A stretch of 64,000 nucleotides of DNA from Megaustenia siamemsis (taxonomy: Eukaryota; Mollusca; Gastropoda; Stylommatophora; Ariophantidae), in contig JAVIAB010000073.1 of NCBI GenBank assembly GCA_032433765.1, forward strand, positions 62,824,199 to 62,888,198. Direction: 5' to 3'. Made by a program: the position numbers and the translations under genes. Shown here in pieces: positions 55,080 through 64,000 of the stretch; position 1 is the first letter of the stretch, and every line of letters begins with the position of its first letter. Below the pieces are notes generated by a model. That model ran no database searches and had not been told where the DNA came from. It worked only from the letters and a program-made list of their open reading frames with translations.

Positions 55080-58000
55080 TCCTTAGGTATTCTGTAGACA
55101 ACTCTGCTCTGGTTTATAATACTCCATGGTTCTGCACCTTCTTTCAATTCCGAACGTATGGACTTTGTCCCTCCTTCGGAAATCCTTGAAACGAAGTCGA
55201 GAGGGGGATAGTGCGACTGGGTAAAGCACTATCTCCATATCCTGTGCCCAGGCAGAGTAGGCAAAGTGAAATGAGGAAGAAATTACCAATACTTTTTTCT
55301 GGCACGGCCTAAGCCCCGAAAAACCACGTATACATGGAGTAGGCTTTGCTGTACATAACAAACACATAAACTCCATAACCACGCCAAAAGGAGTGTCTGA
55401 ACGCTTGATGATACTCCAGCTACATACGAAGAGTGGATTAATAAATATCATTAGTGCCTATGCACCAACGTTGGCTGCATCAGACGAAGAGAAAGACAAC
55501 TTCTACCAACAACTGCAAATGACCATTGACTCACTTCCAAAAGAGGAACTATTATACTTACTCGGTGATTTCAATGCACGCACAGGATCTGATCAGCAAT
55601 ATTGGCCAACATGTCTAGGTCACCACGGCATTGGAAAAATCAACGGAAATGGCCAGCGACTCCTAGAATTCTGCTCAAATAATCACCTATGTGTAACAAA
55701 TACCTACTTTAATGTGAAACACAAGCATAAAGTAACATGGCGTCATGCTAGAAGTGGTCACTGGCACCAACTAGACCTAGTTCTTACACGTAGGCAGTCT
55801 TTAAATAACATCAGAATAACACGAACATATCACAGTGCAGACTGCAACACAGACCACGCTCTAGTCATTAGTAAGATCAAAGCCAGAAGTAGTCGTATCT
55901 ACAAATCAAGAGAGCCTGCAGCAGCCAAGATCAACATCACAGCGACAAAAACCACACCAACCAAAGACATTTTTAGATCCAAGTTTGATGAACTGGTAGA
56001 AGAAGTAGAAGATTCATCAAGTGTGGATGACAACTGGTGCTCCCTGAGAACACACATCTATAACTGCGCTCTATCGACATACGGCAAAACGGTTCTCAAA
56101 GAACGACTGGGTCGAAGAAAATGCAGCAAGACTAGACCCACTAATAGCTAATAAGAAAAAGGCTCTACTGAACTTCAATAATAATCCCAATCAAATCACC
56201 AAGGATCAGCTCAAACATGCGCAAGCCACCCTACAACGCGAAGCAAGAAGATGCGCAAACGAATACTGGAACAATCTATGCTCTGAAATACAGAAAGCCT
56301 CAGACAGGGGCGACTCAAAAACCATGCATGACAATATAAAAAAGGCCCTTGGACCAAAAATAACAAAATCAGCCCCCCTAAAATCCAAGTTTGGAGAACC
56401 TATTACTGACAAGGGACAACAAATGCAAAGATGGGTTGAACACTACTCTAATCTACACAGCTCTAGCACAATCAATACCCAAATATCCTACAATGTTTGA
56501 ACTGGATGTTGAGCCTACTATGAACGAACTTGCTGACGCTATAAATGCCCTCTCAAGAGGAAAAGCTGCAGGAAATGACAACATTCCCACAGATGTACTA
56601 AAGGACAACCTAAACGTACTACTTCCACACCTATACAAACTGCTAATTAAATGCTGGAGAAACGGAGAAATACCTCATGATATGAGAAATGCCAAGATTA
56701 TAACGCTGTACAAGAATAAAGGAGACAGGGGCGACTGCAATAATTACAGAGGCATTTCTCTCCTTAGCACAACAGGCAAAGCTTTTGCTAGAGTCGTACT
56801 TAATCGCCTGCATAGACTTGCAGAACGGGTGCTTCCCGAGTCCCAATGCGGTTTCAGACCCGGGAGATCAACCATAGATATGATCTTCACTCTTAGACAA
56901 CTGCAGGAAAAATGTCGGGAACAAAATATGCCGCTCTATATTGCCTTTGTTGATCTCACAAAGGCATTCGACACAGTAAACAGAGATGGTCTCTACAAGG
57001 TGTTAGAAGGTATAGGCTGCCCTCCTAAATTACTTAGGCTGATAATTTCCTTCCATGAAGACATGAATGGCAAAGTCCATTTTGATGGGAGTCCATCAGA
57101 GAATTTCAAAGTCAACAAAGGAGTGAAACAGGGATGTGTCCTCGCCCCCACCCTTTTTGGTATATTTTTTGCTGCCCTCCTAAATTACGCCTTTGAAAAC
57201 AGCTCAGGAGATATTTACATTCACACTAGACCAGATGGCTCACTGTTCAACCTAGCACGACTAAGAGCAAAAACCAAAACAAATGTTGCCCTACTTAAAG
57301 AATTTTTATTTGCTGACGATGCAGCCCTAGTCGCTCATAGTGAGGCCACCCTACAGTCGCTGATCAACAACCTGGATAAAGCATGCGACCTTTTTTCACT
57401 GTCAATTAATGTTCAGAAGACAGTAATACTAAATCAAGGTGACTTCAAACCTCTATCTATTACTCTAAAAGACTGCCCACTAGAATCAGTACAGAAATTT
57501 ACATATCTTGGATCCACAGTTACGCAAACCATCTCTCTTGATGAAGAAATAAACTGTCGAATTGGTAAGGCAGCTACGACCTTCGGCAAACTCAAAAAAA
57601 GGGCATGGAACAACACGAAACTAACTCGAAAGACTAAACTCCTAATATATCAAACATGTGTGCTTAGCACACTACTATATGGATCCGAAACCTGGACAAC
57701 ATACTCAAACCAGGAAAAAAGACTAAATGTCTTCCACATGCGATGTCTCCGCAAAATAATGCACATCAAATGGCAAGACAAAATAACCAACTTAACTGTC
57801 CTGCAACGTGCTAAGACCCTAACAATCATGTCGATGCTCAGAAGTCGAAGGCTAAGATGGCTGGGGCATGTCCAACGGATGGAAGAAAAACGCATTCCTA
57901 GGCAAATACTATATGGTGAGCTAAAACACGGAAAAAGACAAATCGGCAGACCTAAACTACGATATAGAGATATCTGCAAATCATCTCTGAAAGACTTCTC

Positions 58001-58300
58001 CATCTGTGAAAACGACTGGCAACATCTGGCAAGTGATCGCACATCATGGAGAGCATGTATAAGGAACGGTATAACAACATTTGAGACTGTGCTAAGACAG
58101 GACTTAGAAGAAAAGAGACTCATGAAAAAGGATGGTAAACCCTGTGGATCAGCGAGCCTGACCTGTTCATTATGTGACCGCGTGTGTTTGTCAAACATTG
58201 GTAGAATTAGCCACGAGAGAAGCTGTTCGGCAAAAACAATACCTCAAAAAAATACGCAATAGCCTCCACTAGGACTAGACCGTCTGACAAGACGAGGCCA
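55080..58300 (+). pseudogene. Nearly complete LINE with C2HC zinc finger at the C-terminus
   Basis: Endonuclease from 'FFWHGLSPEKPRIHGVGFAV' through 'LLYLLGDFNARTGSDQQY' and 'HWHQLDLVLTRR' to 56,151. One break near 56,110 and another near 56,440 shift into the frame 56,391-58,262. RT blocks: 'GKAAGNDNIPTDVLKDN', 'NNYRGISLLSTTGKAFARVV', 'YIAFVDLTKAFDTVNRDGLY', 'GVKQGCVLAPTLFGIFFAAL', catalytic 'FLFADDAALVAHSE'. The last about 40 residues hold 'CSLCDRVCLSNIGRISHERS' and a final Cys, a C2HC finger. The clade is not assigned. Few breaks suggest a young copy. It ends near 'ccatatatatatatatgg'. Confidence 0.92.
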
Positions 58301-58309
58301 TATATATAT

Positions 58310-59390
58310 ATATGGTTCTGGAATTCACTGGTAGTTTCTATATTTCTTTCTGACTCTATTACTATTCTAATGGTTCTATAAATCTGCTGATGACTACTAA
58401 TACTTCCTAACTATCTACACTCCTCTGCCTTGAGGCACATTCCTAAAACTACTTTACATCTAACTTTACATCTTCTTGGTATCTCCTAAACGCTTCAAAA
58501 TGAGTGAGTAACTCTGAAGTCTCTAGAAAGTCTATTCTTGGAGTATTTGTTGCCAGTTAGGCTCCTCCTAATTCTTGGATAATCTGGGTATCTGGTGTGG
58601 TCAGTCCTGGGAACTCCGCCTTACAATCCTAGGACACTCATCTCACCTACTGATTGCTTGTCAATTGCCTATAATTTAATGAGCAGTCTTGACAAGCATC
58701 TGTCAATCACTCCTATCAGTTACTTCTTAAAACGAGGTTCTCCTTGATCTTTTCTGACTACCCAGATTCTATCATAGAAATCTTTTGATCTCGTTCACTC
58801 TTGCTGGCATCAGAGAAATCTTCGTCTCTACTACTGCTGGACATCAGAGGATGTCTTCAGCCCTTGGAACCGTCCTTTACATCAAACCGGCCGTTCTCTC
58901 TGAGAAATCTTCTACACTTCCTACTGTTGGTTACGTCTTCTACCTGTGTTCTTGGAATGCTAGCAAGACCTCTGTCTCCCTCCTTGTGGAAGTGGTTACG
59001 TTAACTTTCCAAGCTGGTTATCTCTAAATATTTCAGAGTTCATTTAGTGATCTCTCTGTCAAAGTGTGCCAACATAAATGGAATCACTGTCCTTTAATAA
59101 TTAAGTTCTAGATCTCTTTGACTCTTATTTTATTCCTTTCCTTTTTTATCCCTTCGAATTGCTCACGCTATTATATTTGCTTTCTCTGAGCAATATAATA
59201 ATATTGATTGTCCACTTGCTGGTTTAAAATGACATTTATCCCATTTCTGAGATCTAGTTATGGTTAAAGGTCTAAAAATGTATTTACCTTTAGATCTATG
59301 TCTAGTAATTTAAACTTATAGCACAGCCAATTTCCATTGTCTTTTGTCTAAATTGTGTTAAGTAGTTCTTATATATATATATATATATAT
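58310..59390. other. No recognised feature
   Basis: CT-rich sequence on the plus strand without a supported frame or splice-bounded exon. A short (TA)n lies at 59,370-59,394. Confidence 0.5.
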
Positions 59391-59394
59391 ATAT

Positions 59395-60256
59395 AGTAAA
59401 AAGTAAAGTACCCCCGTCACGCCAAGTGGCGTATAGGGAAATATGGTGTTAGTAACCCTATATTTTACAGACCTTCAACACATGATTTTTGGGGTAATGT
59501 GGTCAGTATTACGCCCGTGCTGCTTTCATCATCATCAAGTACCGGGCCTAGTGGCGTAGGTGATCATGTCTCTCCACAACATTCGATCTCGGCAGCTATT
59601 TATCATTTCTGTTGTTGACCTTCTGCCAAGCCATTCTCTTAAGCTGTCTGTTATTTTTTCTCTTTGCTTCCCTCTATCTTATCTCTTCGTCCCTCAATTT
59701 TTCCAGTTGCCACAATATATTCAAGTTGCTCTCTTCTCATTACATGGCCAAAAAATGATGATTGTCTCTTCCCAATATTGGAAATCAGCTCTTTCCCTGC
59801 CTTGACCTTTCTCAGAACCCCTTCATTACTCTTCCCAGCTGTCCATGGCATTTGCAACATTCCTCTGTAAAACCACATTTCTACAGACTCCAGTGACTTT
59901 CTTGTCTGTTGTCCCACTGTCCATGATTCGCATCCGTATGCCAAGACTGGCTCTACGTAACATTTAAGAACTCCTCCTCTTGCTTCTATTGTCAAAAATG
60001 GATTGCATAGTACCTTCCTCATTCTTTGGAAAGCCACCCCTGCCTGAGCCACTCTACATCTCACCTCCTTTGCACATCTTCCGTCTGAGGCTAACAAAGT
60101 TCCCAAATACCCAAATTCATTGCTGCTTTACTTTCCCAGAAAAAAATCAGGTACCTATTTTAAGGCTGGGTGAACCCAGAAGCCGTCGATTCGGATCGAA
60201 CCCTACCCCTTTACTTTTGTAGTCCAGTTCACTAACCATTGAGCTATCGTGTCTCC
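59395..60256 (-). mobile_element. tRNA-derived SINE (family SA), split by a LINE-A insertion
   Basis: The SINE tail lies at 59,395-59,525 and its head at 60,120-60,256. On the minus strand the head reads 'ACGATAGCTCAATGGTTAGT' (box A) and 'GGGTTCGATCCG' (box B). The duplicated word TGCTGCTTT flanks the LINE inside (about 59,518-59,526 and 60,122-60,130). Confidence 0.85.
59527..60121 (-). mobile_element. LINE family A, 5'-truncated copy nested in a SINE
   Basis: CAT-rich 3' end at 59,527, then '[20 protein letters not shown]', '[20 protein letters not shown]' and 'FYRGMLQMPWTAGKSNEGVL' on the minus strand. The 151-codon frame 59,651-60,106 is open, so the insertion looks fairly recent. Confidence 0.9.
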
Positions 60257-60257
60257 C

Positions 60258-60332
<75 letters not shown>
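60257..60332 (+). repeat. (TA)n microsatellite next to a SINE head
   Basis: About 36 TA units directly after the SINE's 5' end (minus orientation). Confidence 0.95.
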
Positions 60333-60337
<5 letters not shown>

Positions 60338-60370
60338 AATAGAGCTGCAGAGAACTTGTAAAATAAACAT

Positions 60371-60494
60371 AAAATGGTATCAAGCAACTAAACCAGTAGA
60401 GATGAGACAAATTACATGTACAAACTACGATGTTTCGGCAAAATGTCGTGGTTTGTCTCATCTCTTTACTGATTTAGCTGCTTGATACCATTTT
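60371..60494. repeat. Imperfect palindrome with 42-bp arms
   Basis: 'aaaatggtatcaagcaacta' onward at 60,371-60,411 is the near-exact reverse complement of 60,452-60,494 ('ctgcttgataccatttt' end). The loop of about 40 bases contains 'cgatgtttcggca', similar to Penelope terminal repeats. Confidence 0.75.
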
Positions 60495-60528
60495 ATGCAT
60501 ATTTTACACTTGCATCTTTTTAAAGGAA

Positions 60529-60604
60529 GTTGCATTAACTGAGTGATTATTGCAATCACTTCAAACCAGAAGGTTCTGGGTTCCATTCCCAGATGGGAAG
60601 AATT
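60529..60604 (+). mobile_element. tRNA-like head of a SINE
   Basis: 'TTAACTGAGTGATT' resembles box A, and 'CTGGGTTCCATTCCCAG' forms a perfect 5-bp stem with a 7-base loop like a tRNA T arm and box B. Acceptor and anticodon stems do not form a full cloverleaf, so this is a SINE head rather than a tRNA gene. Confidence 0.5.
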
Positions 60605-60609
60605 TGTTT

Positions 60610-61470
60610 GGACCACCACTGCTTTGGATGAAGTCTAGTCTCTAAAAATGTGTACCAGAGATATAGTTTTGAGGAAAGTTGGGCACTTGGTATTATGAAG
60701 TATATCACATCAACCACAAAATATGCTGTTGGTCATTAAAAAAAAAACATATGCATTATTCCACATTCCCCATATGCTTTATGACTCTTACATGTACTTA
60801 CTCTCTTTAACAAGTATTTTTAAAATGTTCTGCATATTATTGTACTGTTCAAAAGTAAAAGCATACATTTTTAAAAAATGAAGTGAACGCCCAAAGTCAT
60901 GGTGATCATTTTAAAAAAAACCCAATACAGCTACAAGTTAAACTTCTGGCCTCTTTGTTGGCAGTTGTGTGTACTAATCACTGCTATTGTGACATAGTGA
61001 CGTATGACATTCACATGAAAAAAAAAATTACATTATTATTTTTTCTTCCAGATTAAATTTTTATTTCAAACATTTAACTTATATTTTGTAGAGTAGTCTC
61101 TGTGGAAATTGTGGAAATGCAAATTTAAGTGAGTATTTGTTTGTTTGTGATTGTATTCTCATTTTACTATTTATGTAAATTTAAATTGTAAATTATTTTA
61201 AAAAAGTAAAACAACATAAGGAATATAATATTATATTTAATGCTTTGAAAATAACTTAAAATTTTAACAAACAATAAATTGTTTTCTAGTAACAATATAT
61301 TTGCACATGCATGTGTGCATGCAAGTGAGTGAGAGAGAGACAGAGAATTGAAGAAAAAAACACAATGTTAATGAAAGAAAACAGATTTTTCATCTAAAAA
61401 AACAGACATTTAAATTTGCTTTTGGTTATCACTTACCAAAAAAATGTACTAATGTATATAAAATATCTAT
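60610..61470. other. AT-rich stretch without a recognised gene
   Basis: Several poly-A/T tracts, no supported coding frame. A short splice-bounded candidate at 61,095-61,128 was considered and rejected. Confidence 0.5.
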
Positions 61471-61479
61471 AATCAAGAG

Positions 61480-62710
61480 CATGGAGACAGTTCAGAGCTA
61501 CAACTACCTTGGACATACTATAACTAGTGATGGAAAATGTAAAACTGAAATAATCAAAAGAATAGGAATGGCAAAAAGTAAATACATGCCATGAAAAGTA
61601 TACTAACATCAAAACTAATAACTTTCTATCTATCTATTGACCTTTCGAGCCATAGCCAGCCCATAGGACGTAGACCAAGATACTCCTTCTCTTATCTATA
61701 ATTTTTATTCTAGCAGTTTTCAATTTTTTTAAAGATATTTTATAAAATCTCGCCATTTGTCTCTGTTCTGTGCAAGCAGCTCTATCTCATTGAGGGAGCC
61801 GATTCTTGCTGCTCTTGCCTCTCTAATCAATGTTCTTCTCAGTGTCTTTCTTACCTGTTGTTTCCCACATGAGGGCTTGCTTTGCTATTCGGTTATTATC
61901 TCTTCTCATCACATGTCCAACATATGACCATCGTCTTTTCTTTATTACTGAAGATATTAGTGGTTGATTGGCAATTTCTCTAACTTCCTCGTTTGTTTTG
62001 AATTCGTTCCACGCTATACCAAGTATTTTCCTTAGACATTTATTTTAGAATGCGTTCAACTTTGTTTCTATATCTCTTGTTGTTTTCCAGCTTTCACACG
62101 CATATGTAAGGGTTGATAGTACATTTGATTTGAATAGTCTAAGTTTTGTGTTTGTGCTGATTTTATCTACTGCTAATTTACACAATCTGTATCCGGTCTA
62201 CGTTTCATTGACATAATCGTTTTTATGATAGCGGCTCGCTAAAACAAATATCACCAGGGCTAAAACTAAGAATAGCAAAATGTTACATCTTCTCAATATT
62301 CCTGTATGGTGCAGAAACATGGACATTAGACAAGAAAACAGAACAGAAAATTCAAGCATTTGAAATGTGGATTTATAGAAGAATAGGTAGAATTGGATGG
62401 AAAGAAAAGAAAACAAATGATGAAGTTTTAAAACAACTAAAAATGAAAAGAGAACTACTAAACACAATTAGAACAAGACAAATGAAATTTTGGGGGCATA
62501 TTAAAAAATACAACAGCCTACTAAAAGTAATATTGGAAGGGAAAGTACAAGGTAATAGAAGCAGAGGCAGACCAAGATTAAAATGGACAAGTAACATTAA
62601 AAGATGGACATATCAGCTTATGACAGTCTGCACCTTGATGGTATAGCAAGAGACGGAGCGGAATGGCGCGCCATGGTAGCCAACCTCCGATGCAGAGGCA
62701 GCACTCAATG
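61480..62710 (+). pseudogene. LINE C-terminal fragment interrupted by LINE-B
   Basis: 'VQSYNYLGHTITSDGKCKTE' at about 61,490-61,590 resumes after an insertion at about 62,235 with 'LRIAKCYIFSIFLYGAETWT', 'WIYRRIGRIGWKEKKTNDEV' and 'GNRSRGRPRLKWTSNIKRW'. The 3' end has 'gtagccaacctccgatgcag' and a short (ATG)n. One element split in two by 61,622-62,190. Confidence 0.82.
61622..62190 (-). mobile_element. LINE family B, 5'-truncated, nested in another LINE
   Basis: Begins with (TATC)n and 'gacctttcgagccatagcca', then matches the reverse of 53,900-54,400 with moderate divergence. The position homologous to the Polinton target reads CTCCTT here. Confidence 0.87.
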
Positions 62711-62714
62711 ATGA

Positions 62715-63040
62715 TGATAATCAAGAGATCAGTATGTTGGCCATGTAATAAGAAGAGACAACAAGAGAGTCTCAAAACAAGCAGATAGATTCATTTAGGA
62801 ACCAGAGGGTAAAAGGAAAAGAGGCTGACTAGAAGAACATTGAGGCAAGAGGTAACAACAGCAGACATCCACTCCAGTGCGTAAATTGAGAGACTTATTC
62901 AGAACAAGAATATTTGGCGAGATACAATGTTAGTCCTGTGCAAGATCTAACACTTGATAATAAAAAAGTCAGACATAAGAGTCTACAATTTCTTTCCTAT
63001 GTGCTGTCTTTGGCTCGAAAGGACAATAAATGGATCCATT
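62715..63040 (+). mobile_element. Diverged LINE-B relative, 3' part
   Basis: 'tatgttggccatgtaataag', 'aaaagaggctgactagaaga' and the end 'ggctcgaaaggacaataaat' correspond to the family B C-terminus and 3' end. Frames are broken. Similar to 36,640-37,460. Confidence 0.68.
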
Positions 63041-63119
63041 GTCGGATTGATGAGCAGAATTTCTTTTAATTGCCAATAATTTTTCTTCATCATTCACCTT
63101 AAAAACTATGATGTCTTGT

Positions 63120-63280
63120 ATCACAGTTACAGCAATGCTGTGATGAAGAATGGACAGATATTTTAGGCACATCGCAGATAGGATGTAAAGAATGTGGCTA
63201 CATACAGGAAGAAAAATATTCTTTTATATACTCAGGTTATACAGAACATCAAAGAGGTGTAGGAATGGCCCTTTTTTGTC
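63120..63280 (+). pseudogene. LINE endonuclease fragment
   Basis: 'DILGTSQIGCKECGYIQEEK' and 'FIYSGYTEHQRGVGMALF' correspond to the 'DILGxSExRW...YSGxxxHxRGVxxxL' block of APE-type LINE endonucleases. It is cut at about 63,280 by another LINE. Confidence 0.65.
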
Positions 63281-64000
63281 TTATCAGATGGTTTAGTGGA
63301 GGCTATTGTGTATTTTTTTTGGAAGTTTTTTTTTTGTCAAACAGCTTCTCTCATGGCCAATTCTACCAATGTTTGACAAATACATTCGGCCACAGAATGA
63401 ATAAGTCACACTTACGGATCTACAGGATTTTCCATCTTTTTTCATGAGTCTTTTCTCTTCCATGTTTTGCCATAGTACAGCCTCAAATGATCTTATGCCA
63501 TTTTTTATACTGGTTCTCCATGATGTGCGATCTCTTGCCAGATGTTCCAGGTCATTTTCACAGATGGAAAAGTCGTTCAGAGAGGATTTACAAATATCTC
63601 TATATCGTAGTTTAGGTCTGCTGGTTTGTCTTTTTCTGTGAACTAATGTTCACCATGTAATATTTACTTAGGAATACGGTCTTCTTCCATTCGCTGGATG
63701 TGCCTCAGCCATCTTAACCGTCTTGAGAGTCTTGTTTCCTGGAGTGCTGCAATATTGACCTGTAAACTATTTAGTTCTTTGTCTATGAGCCTGTTGTTCT
63801 AATTTGCTTTTCTTTCTGTATATTAACTTTAACAAGCCTGGGGCACATGGTCCTTACATTCCATGTGCCAAGTTTACACATTGGTTCTTTCTACCTCATT
63901 TCACTATGCCTACTCTGCCTGAGCACGGAATATGGAGATAGTGCTTCATTTCAAGAACCTCAGAATGAGGGACGAGGTCCATACATTTGGAATTGAAATA
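63281..64000 (-). pseudogene. LINE (zinc-finger clade), internally deleted copy
   Basis: The 3' end at 63,281 matches the end of the element at 58,260. The minus strand at 63,444-63,641 corresponds to the C-terminal block of that element ('LARxCQSFSQMEKSF' when read on the plus strand). From about 63,800 to the window edge the sequence jumps to the 5' endonuclease region (reverse 'ggcacatggaatgtaaggac'), so the RT middle is deleted. It continues beyond the window. Confidence 0.78.

Noticed and set aside
61095..61128. Next exon of the gelsolin/villin-like gene ('gtag' to 'gtgagt')
   Set aside because: The phase-0 reading does not resemble a villin linker or headpiece, its length is not a multiple of three, and the region is AT-rich with many chance AG/GT pairs.
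63120..63280. A host exon with a Cys-x2-Cys zinc motif
   Set aside because: The reading aligns in order with the LINE endonuclease block ('DILGxS', 'YSG', 'RGV'), and the cysteines replace the usual RW residues.

Overview
The window reads as repeat-dense nuclear DNA from an invertebrate animal. The host signal is a set of five short exons of a gelsolin/villin-type actin-binding protein. These exons lie on the + strand between 8.7 and 38.5 kb, all in phase 0 with canonical AG/GT borders. Almost everything else is transposable elements: RTE-like LINEs with short repeated-motif tails, an I-type LINE with RNase H, Penelope-like fragments, tRNA-derived SINEs, a foldback element with long terminal inverted repeats (TIRs), minisatellites and a 435-bp satellite. 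The repeat style suggests a mollusc, possibly a cephalopod, but the species cannot be fixed from the sequence.

The main discovery is an 8.8-kb Polinton/Maverick (adintovirus-type) element at 18,056-26,834. It has TIRs of about 0.9 kb and a 6-bp target-site duplication (CACCTT). It encodes a packaging ATPase, a small basic protein, an integrase with chromodomain, a small membrane protein, a penton-like minor capsid protein, a pVI-like core protein, a major capsid protein and an adenain-like protease. Divergently it encodes a PC4/Sub1-like ssDNA-binding protein with a decapeptide repeat. There is no protein-primed DNA polymerase and no room for one, so it looks like a virion-plus-integrase element that depends on another element for replication. 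Several genes carry single-base breaks at short homopolymers, and one carries a nonsense codon.

The Polinton sits inside a 5'-truncated LINE (family B). That LINE sits inside a tRNA-derived SINE with a 12-bp duplication, and all three lie in the 22-kb intron 2 of the gelsolin/villin-like gene. An uninterrupted LINE-B copy at 54.36 kb preserves the empty target site, which proves the Polinton borders.

Layout: 1-7.3 kb foldback element with a nested full-length RTE LINE; 7.3-8.3 kb GA-rich repeats; 8.67 and 9.89 kb exons; 10-16 kb minisatellites and a dispersed repeat family; 17-27.3 kb the SINE/LINE/Polinton nest; 27.6-30.5 kb a nearly complete LINE; 32-38.5 kb three exons with LINE fragments between them; 39-44.3 kb LINE and tRNA-like satellite; 44.4-45.4 kb a solo foldback arm; 47-50.4 kb I-type LINE; 51-58.3 kb Penelope fragments and two related LINEs; 59.4-64 kb nested SINEs and LINEs.
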